A stretch of DNA of 64,000 nt, taken from assembly GCF_963678975.1 (NCBI RefSeq), contig NC_089278.1:14427959-14491958 (forward strand). Reading direction: 5' to 3'. The notes beneath the pieces were generated by a model. That model was not told the origin of the DNA. It did not search any database and was given only the letters and a program-made list of their open reading frames with translations. The DNA is from Dysidea avara (taxonomy: Eukaryota; Porifera; Demospongiae; Dictyoceratida; Dysideidae). Shown here piece after piece: positions 1 through 10,246 of this stretch. The first letter of the stretch is position 1; the number at the start of each line of letters is the position of its first letter. The position numbers and the translations under genes were made by a program.

Positions 1-221
1 TTTGTTTACAATAAGGAAAGAAAATTATTGTTTTGTAAAGGATAACACAATCAAGTGTCCTACTATCAGAAGTAAAGGTAGACCTCATCCCAAGATTACC
101 AGAAGAACTGCAGATATTCTGATGAAATTCTATGAACCTTACAATAAAGAACTTTTATGAAATCACAGGGGAAGATTATGGATGGGATTACAACTATGAT
201 GAAATAGACATTATAGATTAG
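1..221 (+). pseudogene. Decayed 3' end of a heparan-sulfate 3-O-sulfotransferase-like gene
   Basis: The window opens inside a copy of the C-terminal part of the sulfotransferase found intact at 7449-8395 on the other strand. Recognisable pieces are FVYNKERK, GRPHPKIT and EDYGWDYNYD, followed by TAG at 219-221. Relative to the intact copy, the frame is lost just after the NKERK segment and again near 155, where an extra T follows the codons for NKEL. The upstream part is outside the window, so whether the rest is intact is unknown. The two visible shifts make this stretch a pseudogene. Confidence 0.8.
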
Positions 222-1345
222 TTGTAATAGAAAGTTGTGTATAATTATAGTTGTACCAGAGTTGTGAATCTTATTCAATGCTTCATCACAGTGGTAATTT
301 TAATGCATTAATCACTTAGATTGATAGTGTGTGTGACTGATACCTTGCTCCTCAAAATTTCTATGGCTGTTTCAAGCCTGGCTGTGCAGAACTTCCATAT
401 GTAAAATATGATTACTTTATTCTGATAATTGTGCAAATAATACTTTTCACTCCTTGTTTACATTACATAGCTAAATGATGACAGCTGCGGTGAAATAAAT
501 TTAATGCAGTGTATATATTGTCTGCATATATGTGTGCACATACTACAGGAACACTAGCTATACATTACGCTCTAAACATGCACACACACAAAGTATAAGT
601 AAAGCCTTCAGTTACCATGGTAACCAGCACTAGGGCACCTGTGTGCTTTGTGAGTCAGTGCAGGAAAATCCTCCTGGGGTAGGAGACAGTACCATGTCTC
701 ACAGGTGAAGGTGTGCATGGGCATCCAAAGTCCTACCTGGACCTTCAACACACACAGATACACACACACACACACACATACATACTGCATGCATGGTACA
801 TGTGTGCAGTTACTGTAAGGCTATTTAATTTAGGACTGAAATAAATACTAATACTCGGAGAGTGTATTTGGTACTCAAATAGTAAAATTGGTACTTGAGT
901 ACTCGTTAACATCACGTGACTTAGCTCACATGATGTATTTGTCATCAGGGAGTGACACAATGAAGGCTATAGAGTTTTGACTAGCATTTTTTTTGTCAGG
1001 GACACTAGCATCAGTACAGTGTGTATCATTGTTGTTACTTGAAAAGCTGTAAATTGTTTAAGGTTGTCACAAAACATGTCAAATGACTACAAGTAGCTAG
1101 TATTCGTGAGTACTCAATCGTTAACTCTAGAGAGTACTTGAATACTAAAAAACCATAATTTTTTCAGCCCTAATTTAATTATACTGTATAATATCCCACA
1201 CATGCATACTTATATAGAATTCTGTGTATGCATTTTAGCTGACATAAAATAAACTGTTTAGATAAATCTAGATTATGTTATTTCATGGTTATTTTAAGAA
1301 TTAATCTTTTCAGTTTTTTTATAAATTATGTATATTATTTTCCAG
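222..1345. other. Intergenic, no gene seen; CA-type simple repeats
   Basis: No supported gene. CA/TG-rich simple repeats occur near 580-592 and 750-785, so short reading frames full of VCVCV or HTHTH are artefacts. Part of this stretch is presumably the upstream intron of the pseudogene that starts at 1346. Confidence 0.6.
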
Positions 1346-2301
1346 ATCTACAGACTGCATTGCTAATAGTGACACTTACATTCATTATCAGTAACTTTCT
1401 ACACTATTTGTACTGGTCCAATACTGTCATCAAGTCACACTGTAGTATCGACAGATACAATGTCACTAATTTTCAAAGAAGAAAATTTCCTCATATGATT
1501 ATCACTGATCGGTTTTATGAAGAGTGGAACTTATGCACTTACTACATCTCTACAGATGCACCCCAATATTATTGGAAATCACACACAGGAAGTGAAGTTC
1601 TTTGATAACTATCATGCAAATGGGTTGTGCTGGTACATTGATCAAATGCGGGACCCCGGTCCTTCACAAGTTATGATGGAGGATAGCCCAGCTTATGTGC
1701 TCTATTGTCCAGTAGTTTTCCCACGATTGATTAAATTTCTTCACTATTTTGGGTTGAAACTTAGTGAACTGTAGTTCATTGTGATAGTACAACATCCAAT
1801 TGTACAGGCATTGTCTGATTTTGTGCACTGGAAAGTTCACCATTTAAACTCAACTAGCACATTTGATGAAATGGCTATAAACTCTACCGGACAACCAAAT
1901 CTTGAGTTCAGTTCAGTTTCCACCACCCGATATTCCTATTACATTAAACAGTGTTTGGAGTTTGTACCTTCCAACCAAATATGTTTTGTTAATGGAGATA
2001 TGCTGAGGACCAACTCTGTACCATTGATGAATAAACTGGAAAAGTGTTTAGGACTACCTCCAAGCATTTCTTCAAGTAATTTTGTTTACAATAAGGAAAG
2101 AAAACTATACTGTTTGTGATAGATAACAAGGTCAAATATCCTAGTACTGTAAAGAAGGGTAGACCTCATCCCAAGATTACTAAAAGAACTGCAGATATTC
2201 TGATGAAATTCTATGGACCTTACAATAAAGAACTTTATGAAATCACAGGGGAAGATTATGGTTGGGATTACAACTATGGTGATATTGACATTGCTGATTA
2301 G
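1346..2301 (+). pseudogene. HS3ST-like sulfotransferase pseudogene, nearly full-length last exon
   Basis: This corresponds along its whole length to the intact minus-strand exon at 7449-8395. A 3' splice site (TTTTCCAG, ending at 1345) is kept where the intact copy also has one, so the copy arose at DNA level rather than by retroposition. Three lesions are visible. A frame change near 1515-1520 falls in the PAPS-binding loop, so FPHMIIT is in one frame and KSGT in another. An in-frame TAG at 1772-1774 interrupts the counterpart of the LKFIIIV strand. A frame change near 2110-2118 follows the NKERK segment. The arginine of the intact IVRHP motif has become Gln (IVQHP). The end, EDYGWDYNYGDIDIAD plus TAG, is intact. 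Confidence 0.88.
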
Positions 2302-2717
2302 TTGTAAATGATAAGTTTATGTAAGTTAGTGAATATTCATGTAGAGCACATAACAAGAAGGTTTCCAGATATAGCTAGTAACGTAGTCCATATATAGCTG
2401 CACGTTAAAATTGTTAAAGTTTAGAAGAATCATGATTCAAACTTAATATTTGAAATACTTTTTACTTCCTTAACATCAGAAATGAATGTTTATAATAGTG
2501 TAGTGGCATAGCATGACAATTGTGCATTTTGTGATAAAAGCACAAAATTTGGCACAGAAGTAGTTAATTGTTTTACAAACAGATTTGGATATTGGCCATT
2601 GCAGACCACGCCCCTTTGATGGATACTGCCCACTCTTTGATTTAGTCATAAACTATCCAATCATTGCCAACCTTCGGTAGTCATAACGCTATCACAAAAA
2701 GATGTATTGAAGACATA

Positions 2718-3724
2718 CCATATAGCGGGTTTTTATTGTGAGGACTTTAATGTTGCAATTTGGGCACTTCGCAATATTAAAATTCGCGACATTTTATCAC
2801 GTGGAGTTTTGTTGATCATGAGTTTTTAGCACTTGTAAAACTGCCGCGTTAGAACATTCGCCAACCAACCAGGTGCTTGTCTATGTACATAACAGCTTGC
2901 TGATTGTTTATAACTGCTCAATCAGTGTGCTCGTTCCCCTACACAACACGTGTTTCTTCACTAAACCGGCATCGCTGAAGATGGCTGCCCTACCCGTTTA
3001 ACTTCAGGCACCTACATTAATTCATTGTGGATACAAGTATAGATACAAAGAAACATAGCTAACATGACAAAATTCCACTGCTTTCACAGGCGGATCCAGG
3101 AGCTGGCAAGGGGAGAGGCACAAAAAGGCTAAGTTGTAGGTGGTTGGGGAGAACCAGATTCTCTTGTTAGTTGCTGCATTTTGAAGCAGCAAATAATCAC
3201 CTCTTAGTAGTGTCTCACAGTTGAATTTTGCCATTCTGGCCTTTTTGGATGATTGTGAAGTCTTAAAAGCTATTTAAAAGGCTCTGAACATCTTTTTAAT
3301 AGCAATACGATAATTACTTTTAGAGGCGCTTAGTACGCATGAAGGTGCTGGGTGACAATTTTACAGCTAGTTTGACTGGTTTGCTTTGGTTTCAAGTGAA
3401 TTTGTAATTTATGCTAGTAAAATGTGCACATTTTCATGAGTTAATAAACTGATCTTGGCCTGACACAAAGTTTAGTAGCTATTTTAATCACAAGCATGGC
3501 TCAAGTGGCATGGCTCCTCCACAAGGTGGGGGGGGAGGGCATTTGTCCCAAATGCCCCATGCTGGATCCGCCATTGGCTTTCCATCTTGTATGCGAACAT
3601 TTATTACGAGTAACAAATTTGCACGAAGAATTTAATATTGCGAATTTATCACCTCGCAAGATTAAGTGTTGCATGATTTTATTTTCGTAGGTAAATTTGT
3701 CTGCAAGAAAAACCCACTATATGG
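2718..3724. mobile_element. TA-flanked terminal-inverted-repeat element, non-autonomous
   Basis: The ends are inverted repeats: CCATATAGCGGGTTTTT at the left, and the reverse complement of CCATATAGTGGGTTTTT at the right. Both are flanked by TA (2716-2717 and 3725-3726). The match continues loosely inward, with AATATT and CGCGA/GCGAA motifs. About 1 kb with no transposase frame, so it is a MITE-like, mariner-type element by its TA target. A second element is nested inside at about 3087-3574. Confidence 0.65.
3087..3574. mobile_element. Nested element with GGCGGATCCAG inverted ends
   Basis: GGCGGATCCAG at 3089-3099 is repeated inverted as CTGGATCCGCC at 3562-3572, with G-rich tracts just inside the right end. 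It lies inside the TA-flanked element at 2718-3724. No target duplication could be read with confidence. A similar G-rich segment near 30380-30420 may be a distant relative. Confidence 0.5.
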
Positions 3725-4045
3725 TATGGGAATGTAAATATAAGGCAACATAGCACAGCAGTGAATAGAGTGCTACTGCTGAATAGCATCAAAAGTTGTT
3801 AGCCACCTAATACTATCTCATTTAGCATTAGAAAACTAGAAAAGTTCAGCTGCTTAAGCCTGGCAATTTAATTAATAAATAATATTATATTTCCAATACA
3901 AATTGTATAATACTACTGCATTGCATACAGGTAAAAACATTTCAAGCTACGAATAGCATCTAATCTGAACTGTGGTCACGTAAACATCAAAATTATATCT
4001 GACTTTAGCTGATTTGATATTGACATAGGCTGGCAAATTTTAGTT

Positions 4046-4680
4046 ACCTGAATTTGAAAGCCACAATTTTCAATTAACAACATAATAAAGCCTCGAAGGA
4101 CTACCTGTCCACAGGAGTTTCGGCTATCGAGAACAAAGTCATAAGATCTGCTGATACACCACATAATCAGGGGAATTCTCTGCGTATAAGCTTTTAATAC
4201 ATCTGTTTAGTGTTTTTTTTTTGTTTGTTTTTTATTCAGTGTACATGTGTGTGTGTTGTTTTGTATGTGCTTTTTGTGAAGGGGAGCACGTTTACAGGCT
4301 TAGCCTTTTGTGTACCCTTGTCTTTTGACAAAAATGGATAATCTAATCTAATCTAATCTAATTTAACCAAACACAGTAGTTAGCTTTATTACTCTGTCTC
4401 CATGTCTAGGCTCTCTCTCTCACAGACACACTGTTTAAATATTCAACTTTCTTGTAGATATAGCTAAATTACCAATTATCAAAAAAAAAAAAAAAAAAAA
4501 ACTTACCACCGCTGGTAATACGCAGAATCTAGTTCATTCTAATCTTTTTTCACTTTTACTGACACTTGTACAACTTCTCGGCACGGTGAATGACTTCCTC
4601 GCCTTGTAACATAACCCATAGATTACGGAGATCTGCACGGAATTGGTTTCCGCGATTGTTACAAAGGATTAAGGCGGGAA
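4046..4680 (-). other. Possible unrecognised minus-strand gene fragments (exon-like)
   Basis: Two exon-like pieces are seen on the minus strand. At 4046-4148, a frame following a CAGCAG acceptor ends at a good donor (CAG/GTAACT) and reads SYDFVLDSRNSCGQVV and onward. At about 4560-4660, a frame containing RADLRNLWVMLQGEEV ends at a possible GTAAAAG donor. Nothing shows that they belong together and I do not recognise the protein. A poly(A) run of about 22 lies at 4480-4500. Treat as a hint only. Confidence 0.2.
4190..4365 (+). repeat. LINE 3' tail with TAATC repeats
   Basis: A segment with GGGGAGCACG, GGCTTAGCCTTTTGTGTACC and CTTGTCTTTTGACAAAAATGG runs into a short (TAATC)n tail at 4338-4362. 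This is the usual layout of the 3' untranslated end of CR1/L2-like LINEs: a hairpin-forming segment followed by a short tandem tail. No coding remnant is visible upstream, so it is a heavily 5'-truncated insertion. Confidence 0.55.
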
Positions 4681-4748
4681 ATAATCAATTAATTAATTTT
4701 TATTACTGTGCAGGCCTCCCGGGGGAACATATATGCACAAAGTAGTTA

Positions 4749-5232
4749 GTCTCGCGTGGCCAGACCCTTTTCGCGCAGCCGCTTATTGATTGGAAATTAT
4801 AAGCGCCGCGCTACAAGGGTCTGGAATAGTTCACGTATTTAAAAAATCTACAATCCCCAGTGGTTGGGGAGTGTAAATTGGCTCACGCGATCCCTTAATC
4901 CCCCAAAGTAATCTGATTACTGAAGAATGAACTGAAGAAGGCCTCTGGGGATGACGAGTATCGACCTGTGTAGGTTTTTCCTTCTACCTACTACTGAATC
5001 TTCAACAAGTACGGCTGAATAAAGACAAACAAGCTCAGTTCATCTCGAGTTACAGGGAAAGTAGGCGAAAGGTTTTAAGTGGATTTGCCGATCAAAACAG
5101 ACTAAAGCTTCAAGGGAACACACGTTGCATTTTGTACATCTTAGGTGTTACCCAATCAATCAATTGTCACCAATACCGGCGTGTCGAAAAATTTCATGTT
5201 CATGAACTATTCCAGACCCTTGTAGCGCGGCG
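4749..5232. repeat. Degenerate inverted-repeat element with GTCTCGCG end
   Basis: The left end (TA then GTCTCGCGTGGCCAGACCC) matches the ends of the well-preserved element at 33561-34004. An inner inverted pair, centred on CTATTCCAGACCCTTGTAGC, lies at about 4804-4834 and 5203-5231. The intervening 370 bp has somewhat higher GC but no recognised gene. The right outer end was not found, so the limits are approximate. Confidence 0.4.
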
Positions 5233-6104
5233 TACCAATTACTGTCGGATATATAGCCTTTCTGGGGACTTTGTTACACAACTTTGGGCACTTGTATACA
5301 TAGCTATTATGGGTCAAATTAGAAAAGATTCTGATTAGGTTGAGCTGTAATTGTGATGAGTGCACATGCAGAAAAGCATCTGAGTACATGTATGGCTAGT
5401 TGAGATAACCATTTCAAAAGTTATACATTACCATCTTTGGGTGTACGGCAAGGGACATGGTTAAAAGGTTACAAAACACTCTAATATAGCGCATGCCTTG
5501 GCATAATCATTATCCGTGTCTCTTTCTAATTTTTGCTGGTATTATTGTCATGTCTGGTACCTTCAGTAGTGATGGCATATACAATTAGCCATGGATTTAA
5601 TTAATTAATTAATCTATTTATTTACTTGTATGCTGACAACTGTGTTGCTTTTACAGTACGTGCTGTGATGTTATGCACTGTATGCATGCGTGCATTCGTG
5701 TGTGTTGTGTGTGTATATGTTCATGTGCCTGCATGCATGTATTAGTATAATAATGTTTTAAAGTAACATATTTTGACTTTTTATAGGGAAAGATATTGAA
5801 GAAAACTAAGTTACTGATGACTGAACTATTAATACAATGTGTGTAAATTGTTAAAAATTTTATCACATAGTCATGTGATTTCACGTGATGTGTTTGAAAT
5901 CACACTTGTGGGTTGGGGGAGGGGCTGATGTGGGGTGGGTGGCACAATTTCTGGTACTGCTGCCCAACCAGCTGATGGTGTAGCTACATCCTCTGTATGT
6001 GTAACAGTGTTACAAAATCCTTCCTCTTTTTTTGTAAAGAAAAAAGGCATGGGTTTCAGCTAACTACCTTACCAAATCTTTTATACCCAAAGAGTGCTGA
6101 ATAA
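5233..6104. other. Intergenic, no gene seen
   Basis: AT-rich sequence with a short TTAATTAA run and TG/CA-type simple repeats near 5690-5750. No coding signal or clear repeat ends. Confidence 0.5.
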
Positions 6105-7260
6105 ATGTACTTAGTTGGATTGAGCTCTGGAAGGATAGTGATTCAAACCCTAGAGTCTGTGCAAAGGAGGTCTGCTAGATTTGTATTCAACGACTACTCA
6201 CCTTATGACAGTGTATCCAACATGCTTACTAATCTTGGCTGGAGTCCTCTTGCTGATAGACAAAATCCAACTCTAAATAGGAAGGTGCTTCCTTTTGTTG
6301 TTTCTGATGATTTTCACACAGATTGACCTTTAAGATAAAGCAAACAAGTGCTAATTTATTATTGGATTGCTTGTATCAGCATAAATTTAACACACAAAAA
6401 CATACAAAAAGTGGTCACGTGACCAAAAATATCACAATAGTTAAATTGGGCAGCTTAGTATAAAATCACTACATTTTAGGATGACTAAAGTCACAATTAG
6501 TGTATTTTCTTGCCTTATAATGAAGACTTTTACATCTTGTAGTGCTAAAGCACATTCTTTATAGCTGTAATGGGATTGTTGGCCACGTGATCACTTTTTG
6601 GGTATTTACAATTAAAACTGCATTGATATTGAAAGTAATAAACAGTTTAATAATATATTAGCACTTGTTTTTTTATATTAAGGTCAGCCTGCATAAAAAT
6701 CATCAGAAACAATGAAAAAGGCTGAGGCATCATCTTATTTTGCAGTGGAAATCCTATATGAAGGGAATTTTGGTCACGTGACCACTTTTTGGATATTTAC
6801 ACATGTTAAAATTGTGCTGATAGTGACTGCTGCAAACATTCCAATAACAAATTAGCACTTGTTTGCTTTATCTTAAAGGTAAATCTGTGTGAAAATCTCC
6901 AGAAACAACAAAATAAAGCACCTTCCTATTTTGAGTGGAAACCCTAATATTATTTACTGTCATAGATTAATAATGCTATTCAAAATAATTCATCACATTG
7001 TAGACATTAACGCTGACGTACGCGTTTTACCCCCACCTAGCCCTTGTATCCACTCTACACGCGGATACTCAAAGAGATTCTTACAGGATTACCAGCAAGA
7101 ACTAATGCCTACTCAAACTCTTCTTCCAAGCAGTATTAAGCTATGGAACTCTTTACCAGATGATGTTGTAATTGTTTCAGACCTCAATCATTTCAACTTT
7201 TGTGAGATTCTGCCTAGATCCTACTTATTATGCTGTAGACATATTCTTTGCCTTTACTAG
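6105..7260 (+). pseudogene. LINE reverse-transcriptase C-terminal fragment, split by an insertion
   Basis: Two blocks of one LINE ORF are recognisable. Block 1 (about 6130-6262) has LESVQRRSARFVFNDYS and LGWSPLADRQ. Block 2 (about 6945-7230) has HRLIMLFKIIHHIVDI, the HSTRGYSKRF region and SSIKLWNSLPDDVV. This is the conserved C-terminal tail of jockey/CR1-type non-LTR retrotransposon ORF2, after the RT domain: an arginine-rich segment, then a charged segment, then the WNSLP motif. The inserted inverted-repeat element at about 6267-6943 separates the blocks. No RT core remains, so the copy is 5'-truncated and dead. Confidence 0.75.
6267..6943. mobile_element. Inverted-repeat element inserted in a LINE ORF
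   Basis: The ends form a long imperfect inverted repeat of about 90 bp. The left has AAATAGGAAGGTGCTT and later TAAGATAAAGCAAACAAGTG. The right has the reverse complement of both. Inside, a unit of roughly 190 bp, carrying GGTCACGTGACC and a GTGGAAACCC-like end, occurs once inverted (left) and twice direct (right, ending near 6770 and 6943). It has no ORF of its own. The insertion point is clear because the LINE protein resumes on the far side. Outer limits are good to a few bases. Confidence 0.65.
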
Positions 7261-7448
7261 GCCAGAAATTACATAATAAACAGTGCATGCATGGATTGGT
7301 TATGTTCATAACTAATTCAGCTACTCAAAAATGTTTAGTACGTATTAACTTGTGGATGAAAGTAACAATAGCATCATTATATTCTCTTGGTATTATCCTG
7401 CTAACTAGATGGTGGTGTGTAGATTATATGACATTTATACACATACAA

Positions 7449-8395
7449 CTAATCCACTATGCCAATATCAGTATAGTTGTAATCCCATCCATAGTCTTCC
7501 CCTGTGATTTCATAAAGTTCTTTATTGTAAGGTTCATAGAACTTCATCAGAACATCTGCAGTTCTTCTGGTAATCTTGGGATGAGGTCTACCTTTACTTT
7601 TGATACTAGGACAATTGACATTGTTATCTTCCACAAAACAAAAGAGTTTTCTCTCCTTATTATATACAAAATTACTTGAAGAAATATTTGATGGCAGTCC
7701 TAAACACTTTTCCAATCTATTCATCAATAGTACAGGGTCGGTCCTCAGCATGTCTCCATTAACAAAACAAATTTGATTAGAAGGTACAAACTCCAAACAT
7801 TGCTTAATGTAGTAGGAGTATCTGCTTTTTTTGATTGGTCTATACCCAACGTTAGCTTGACCTGTGGAATCCATAGCCAGTTTATCAAACGGTTTCGTTG
7901 AACGACGTTGCAAGTACTCTGATATTGCATGTACAATTGGATGTCGAACTATTATAATGAATTTCAGGTCATTTAATTTCAAATTAAATTGTTCAAGAGA
8001 TTTGATTAGTCGTGGGAAAACTATTCTAGGAGCCAGTACATAACCCGGACTGTCCTCCAATACAACTTGTGATGGTCCAGGAGTCTCCACCTTGTTAATG
8101 TACCAACACAATCCTCTAGCATAGTTCAAATCAAAGAATCTTAGTTCACATCTACACCCCTTAATGCTAGGATGCATCAATAAAGATGACCTAAGTGCTG
8201 AAGTTCCAGATTTTGCAAAACCAAGTATTATTATATGAGGATATCTACTTTTTTGTGCACTAGTTGAATCAAATTTATCAATAGCACAACTTGACGATGA
8301 CTTGCTGTCCAGATTTGATTGATCCTGATATACATAATATGTGTTTATGTAGTGATACAGGAAATCAAAGATGAGCAATGCTGTCAATGCTATAC
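7449..8395 (-). CDS. Heparan sulfate glucosamine 3-O-sulfotransferase-like enzyme, long last exon
   Basis: Likely a Golgi type II membrane sulfotransferase that moves sulfate from PAPS to a glycan. The exon opens with a hydrophobic segment (about IALTALLIFDFLYHYI), read as the membrane anchor. The 5'-phosphosulfate loop is present as GFAKSGTSALRSSLL, and a Glu (CELRFFD) sits where the HS3ST catalytic Glu lies. The 3'-phosphate motif is IVRHPIVHAISEY, with the Arg and Ser kept. The C-terminal KGRPHPKI and EDYGWDYNY match the HS3ST tail pattern (KGRTHP, GxDFGW). The exon begins after a CAG acceptor at 8396-8398. The frame stays open to an ATG at 8459, but that part overlaps a foldback element, so an upstream exon supplying the true start is more likely; I cannot see it. 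Two decayed relatives lie on + at 1-221 and 1346-2301. The exact acceptor sugar is unknown. Confidence 0.82.
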
Positions 8396-8448
8396 CTGAA
8401 CATGGAACAGTTATGTAAAGAAAAATACACACCCACATGTATACATGA

Positions 8449-9902
8449 AACACTTTCACACCTCAGATCAAAGGAACCGCCCGGGCTACATTTCGTATGT
8501 AGCCCAGCTAGCCGGGCTACATACGAAATGTAGCCGGGCTACAACTAGGCAGTGATTATATAGACGTTGAGGCCGAAATTGATTGTGGGGATCGATTAAT
8601 ACTCACGTGATTAGGATGGACGACTTGGATTTCGCCATGAAAACCACTCAGATAGAGAGTGTTTTGTTATCCTCGCCATTCTACAAGTTGAAAAACATTG
8701 GACTAAAGTAAGAACTAGTGCTATAGCTTACTCACTGATCATTTCCACACATTTTTGAATATGGACACACCCCCATCATGAAACTTCCACTCTGCATGGA
8801 GTAACCACTCTACAAGCAAGCTTACCTATCTAGGCCTTTAGTGAACTCTATACTTTCCCCATAAATGATTCAATAGCACTGATTAAAACATTAAACGCGT
8901 GTAACCAAAATTCTCTATGATATCTCTACGATATGTCCATTCATTGTAACCAAAGCGTACTAGCTGCTGACCCATAATCGAAAATTTTAGGTATGCATAT
9001 ATAATACATCCATTGGCTGCACTTGTATTGGCTTGGGTGATTAAACGCCCTGTACAGGCTATCAGCCTATTAAGTGTTACATATTAGCTGTAACACAGGG
9101 CATTCGGGCTTTGTATGCCCTTGGGTCTGCCGCCCTCAGGCAGTTGGGCATACATATCAAGCAAAGCCCGAATGCCCGTGTTACAAGTAATAGTTGTAAC
9201 ACGGGCATGAGGGCATACATATCAGGCAAAGCCCGAATGCCCCATGTTACAGCTAATATGTAACACTTATTAGGCTGATAGCCTGTACAGGGGGATCAAT
9301 CACCCAATCCAATACGAGTGCAGCCACTGGATGTATTATATATCCATACCTACAATTTTCGATTATGGGTCAGCAGCTAGTATGTTCTGGTTACGTTCGG
9401 TTATGATAAACGGACATATCCTAGAGATATCACGGAGAATTTCTGTTATGCTAGTTTAATGTTTTAATCAGTGTTATTGAATCGTTTATGGGAAAACTAT
9501 GCAGTTCACTAAAGGCCTAGACAGGTAAGCTTGCTTGTAGAGTGGTTAACCCGTGCAGAGTGGTAGCTTCATGATGGGTGTGTGTCAGTATTCGAAAACG
9601 TGTGGAAACAATCGAATGAATAAGCTATAGCACTAGTTTTCACCTTAGCCCAACGTTTTTCAACTCGTAGGATGGCGAGGATAACAAAACGCTCTCCGTC
9701 TATGTGGTTTTCATGGCGAAATCCAAGTTGTGCAGCCTAATCACGTGAGTATTATTCGATCCCCCCAACTGATTTCGGCATCAACGTCTATATAATCAGT
9801 GCCCAGTTGTAGCCCAGCTACATTTCGTATGCAGCCCGGCTAGCTGGGCTATATATGAAATGTAGCCTGGGCGGTTCCTTTGATCTGAGGTGTGAAAGTG
9901 TT
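8449..9902. mobile_element. 1.45 kb foldback (snap-back) element
   Basis: The whole segment is one long imperfect palindrome. AACACTTTCACACCTCAG at the left is matched inverted at 9902. The arms then agree for about 600 bp, through GTAGCCCGGCTAC-type motifs, TAATCACGTGAGTATTA and the AGGCTATCAGCC region. The centre (about 9050-9300) is a nested hairpin of CATTCGGGC and GGGCATACATATCA-type repeats. The arms differ at scattered sites, so the hairpin is old. No coding frame. It sits next to the acceptor of the sulfotransferase exon, probably inside its intron. Confidence 0.82.
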
Positions 9903-10023
9903 ACATACATACATGCAGCATACATACGTATGTACGTACGTACCTACATACAAAAAAGTGTATATTTGGTAGTCACTCCCGCCTGCATGACCCAACTTAA
10001 CCCTGGTTTCCACAAGCAGCATT

Positions 10024-10246
10024 ATCATGAACCACAACAGTGGGTTCATAATAGGGATCGCCCATGTTTTTTGCAAAAATCCTAATAGAACACACACCTA
10101 AAAACCACCTTGAAAAGCATCCTTCAACTCAAAACAACCCTCTGGTGGTTCTTTGCAATGAGTATAGGTCCACTAGTAAGTATCAAGTAAAAAGGAAACA
10201 GTATGTGTATTTCAGACAAAACTGAAATATGCCTGTTTGTTCATAT
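10024..10246. repeat. 223-bp dispersed repeat, copy 1
   Basis: Nearly identical to 21284-21506 (same length, few mismatches seen by eye). It begins with a small hairpin (ATGAACC...GGTTCAT) and ends with another (ATTTCAG...CTGAAAT). It contains the motif CCTAATAGAACACACACC. No coding potential. Confidence 0.8.

Noticed and set aside
608..960. Two minus-strand frames rich in VCVCV
   Set aside because: They read through CA/TG microsatellites and have no other support.
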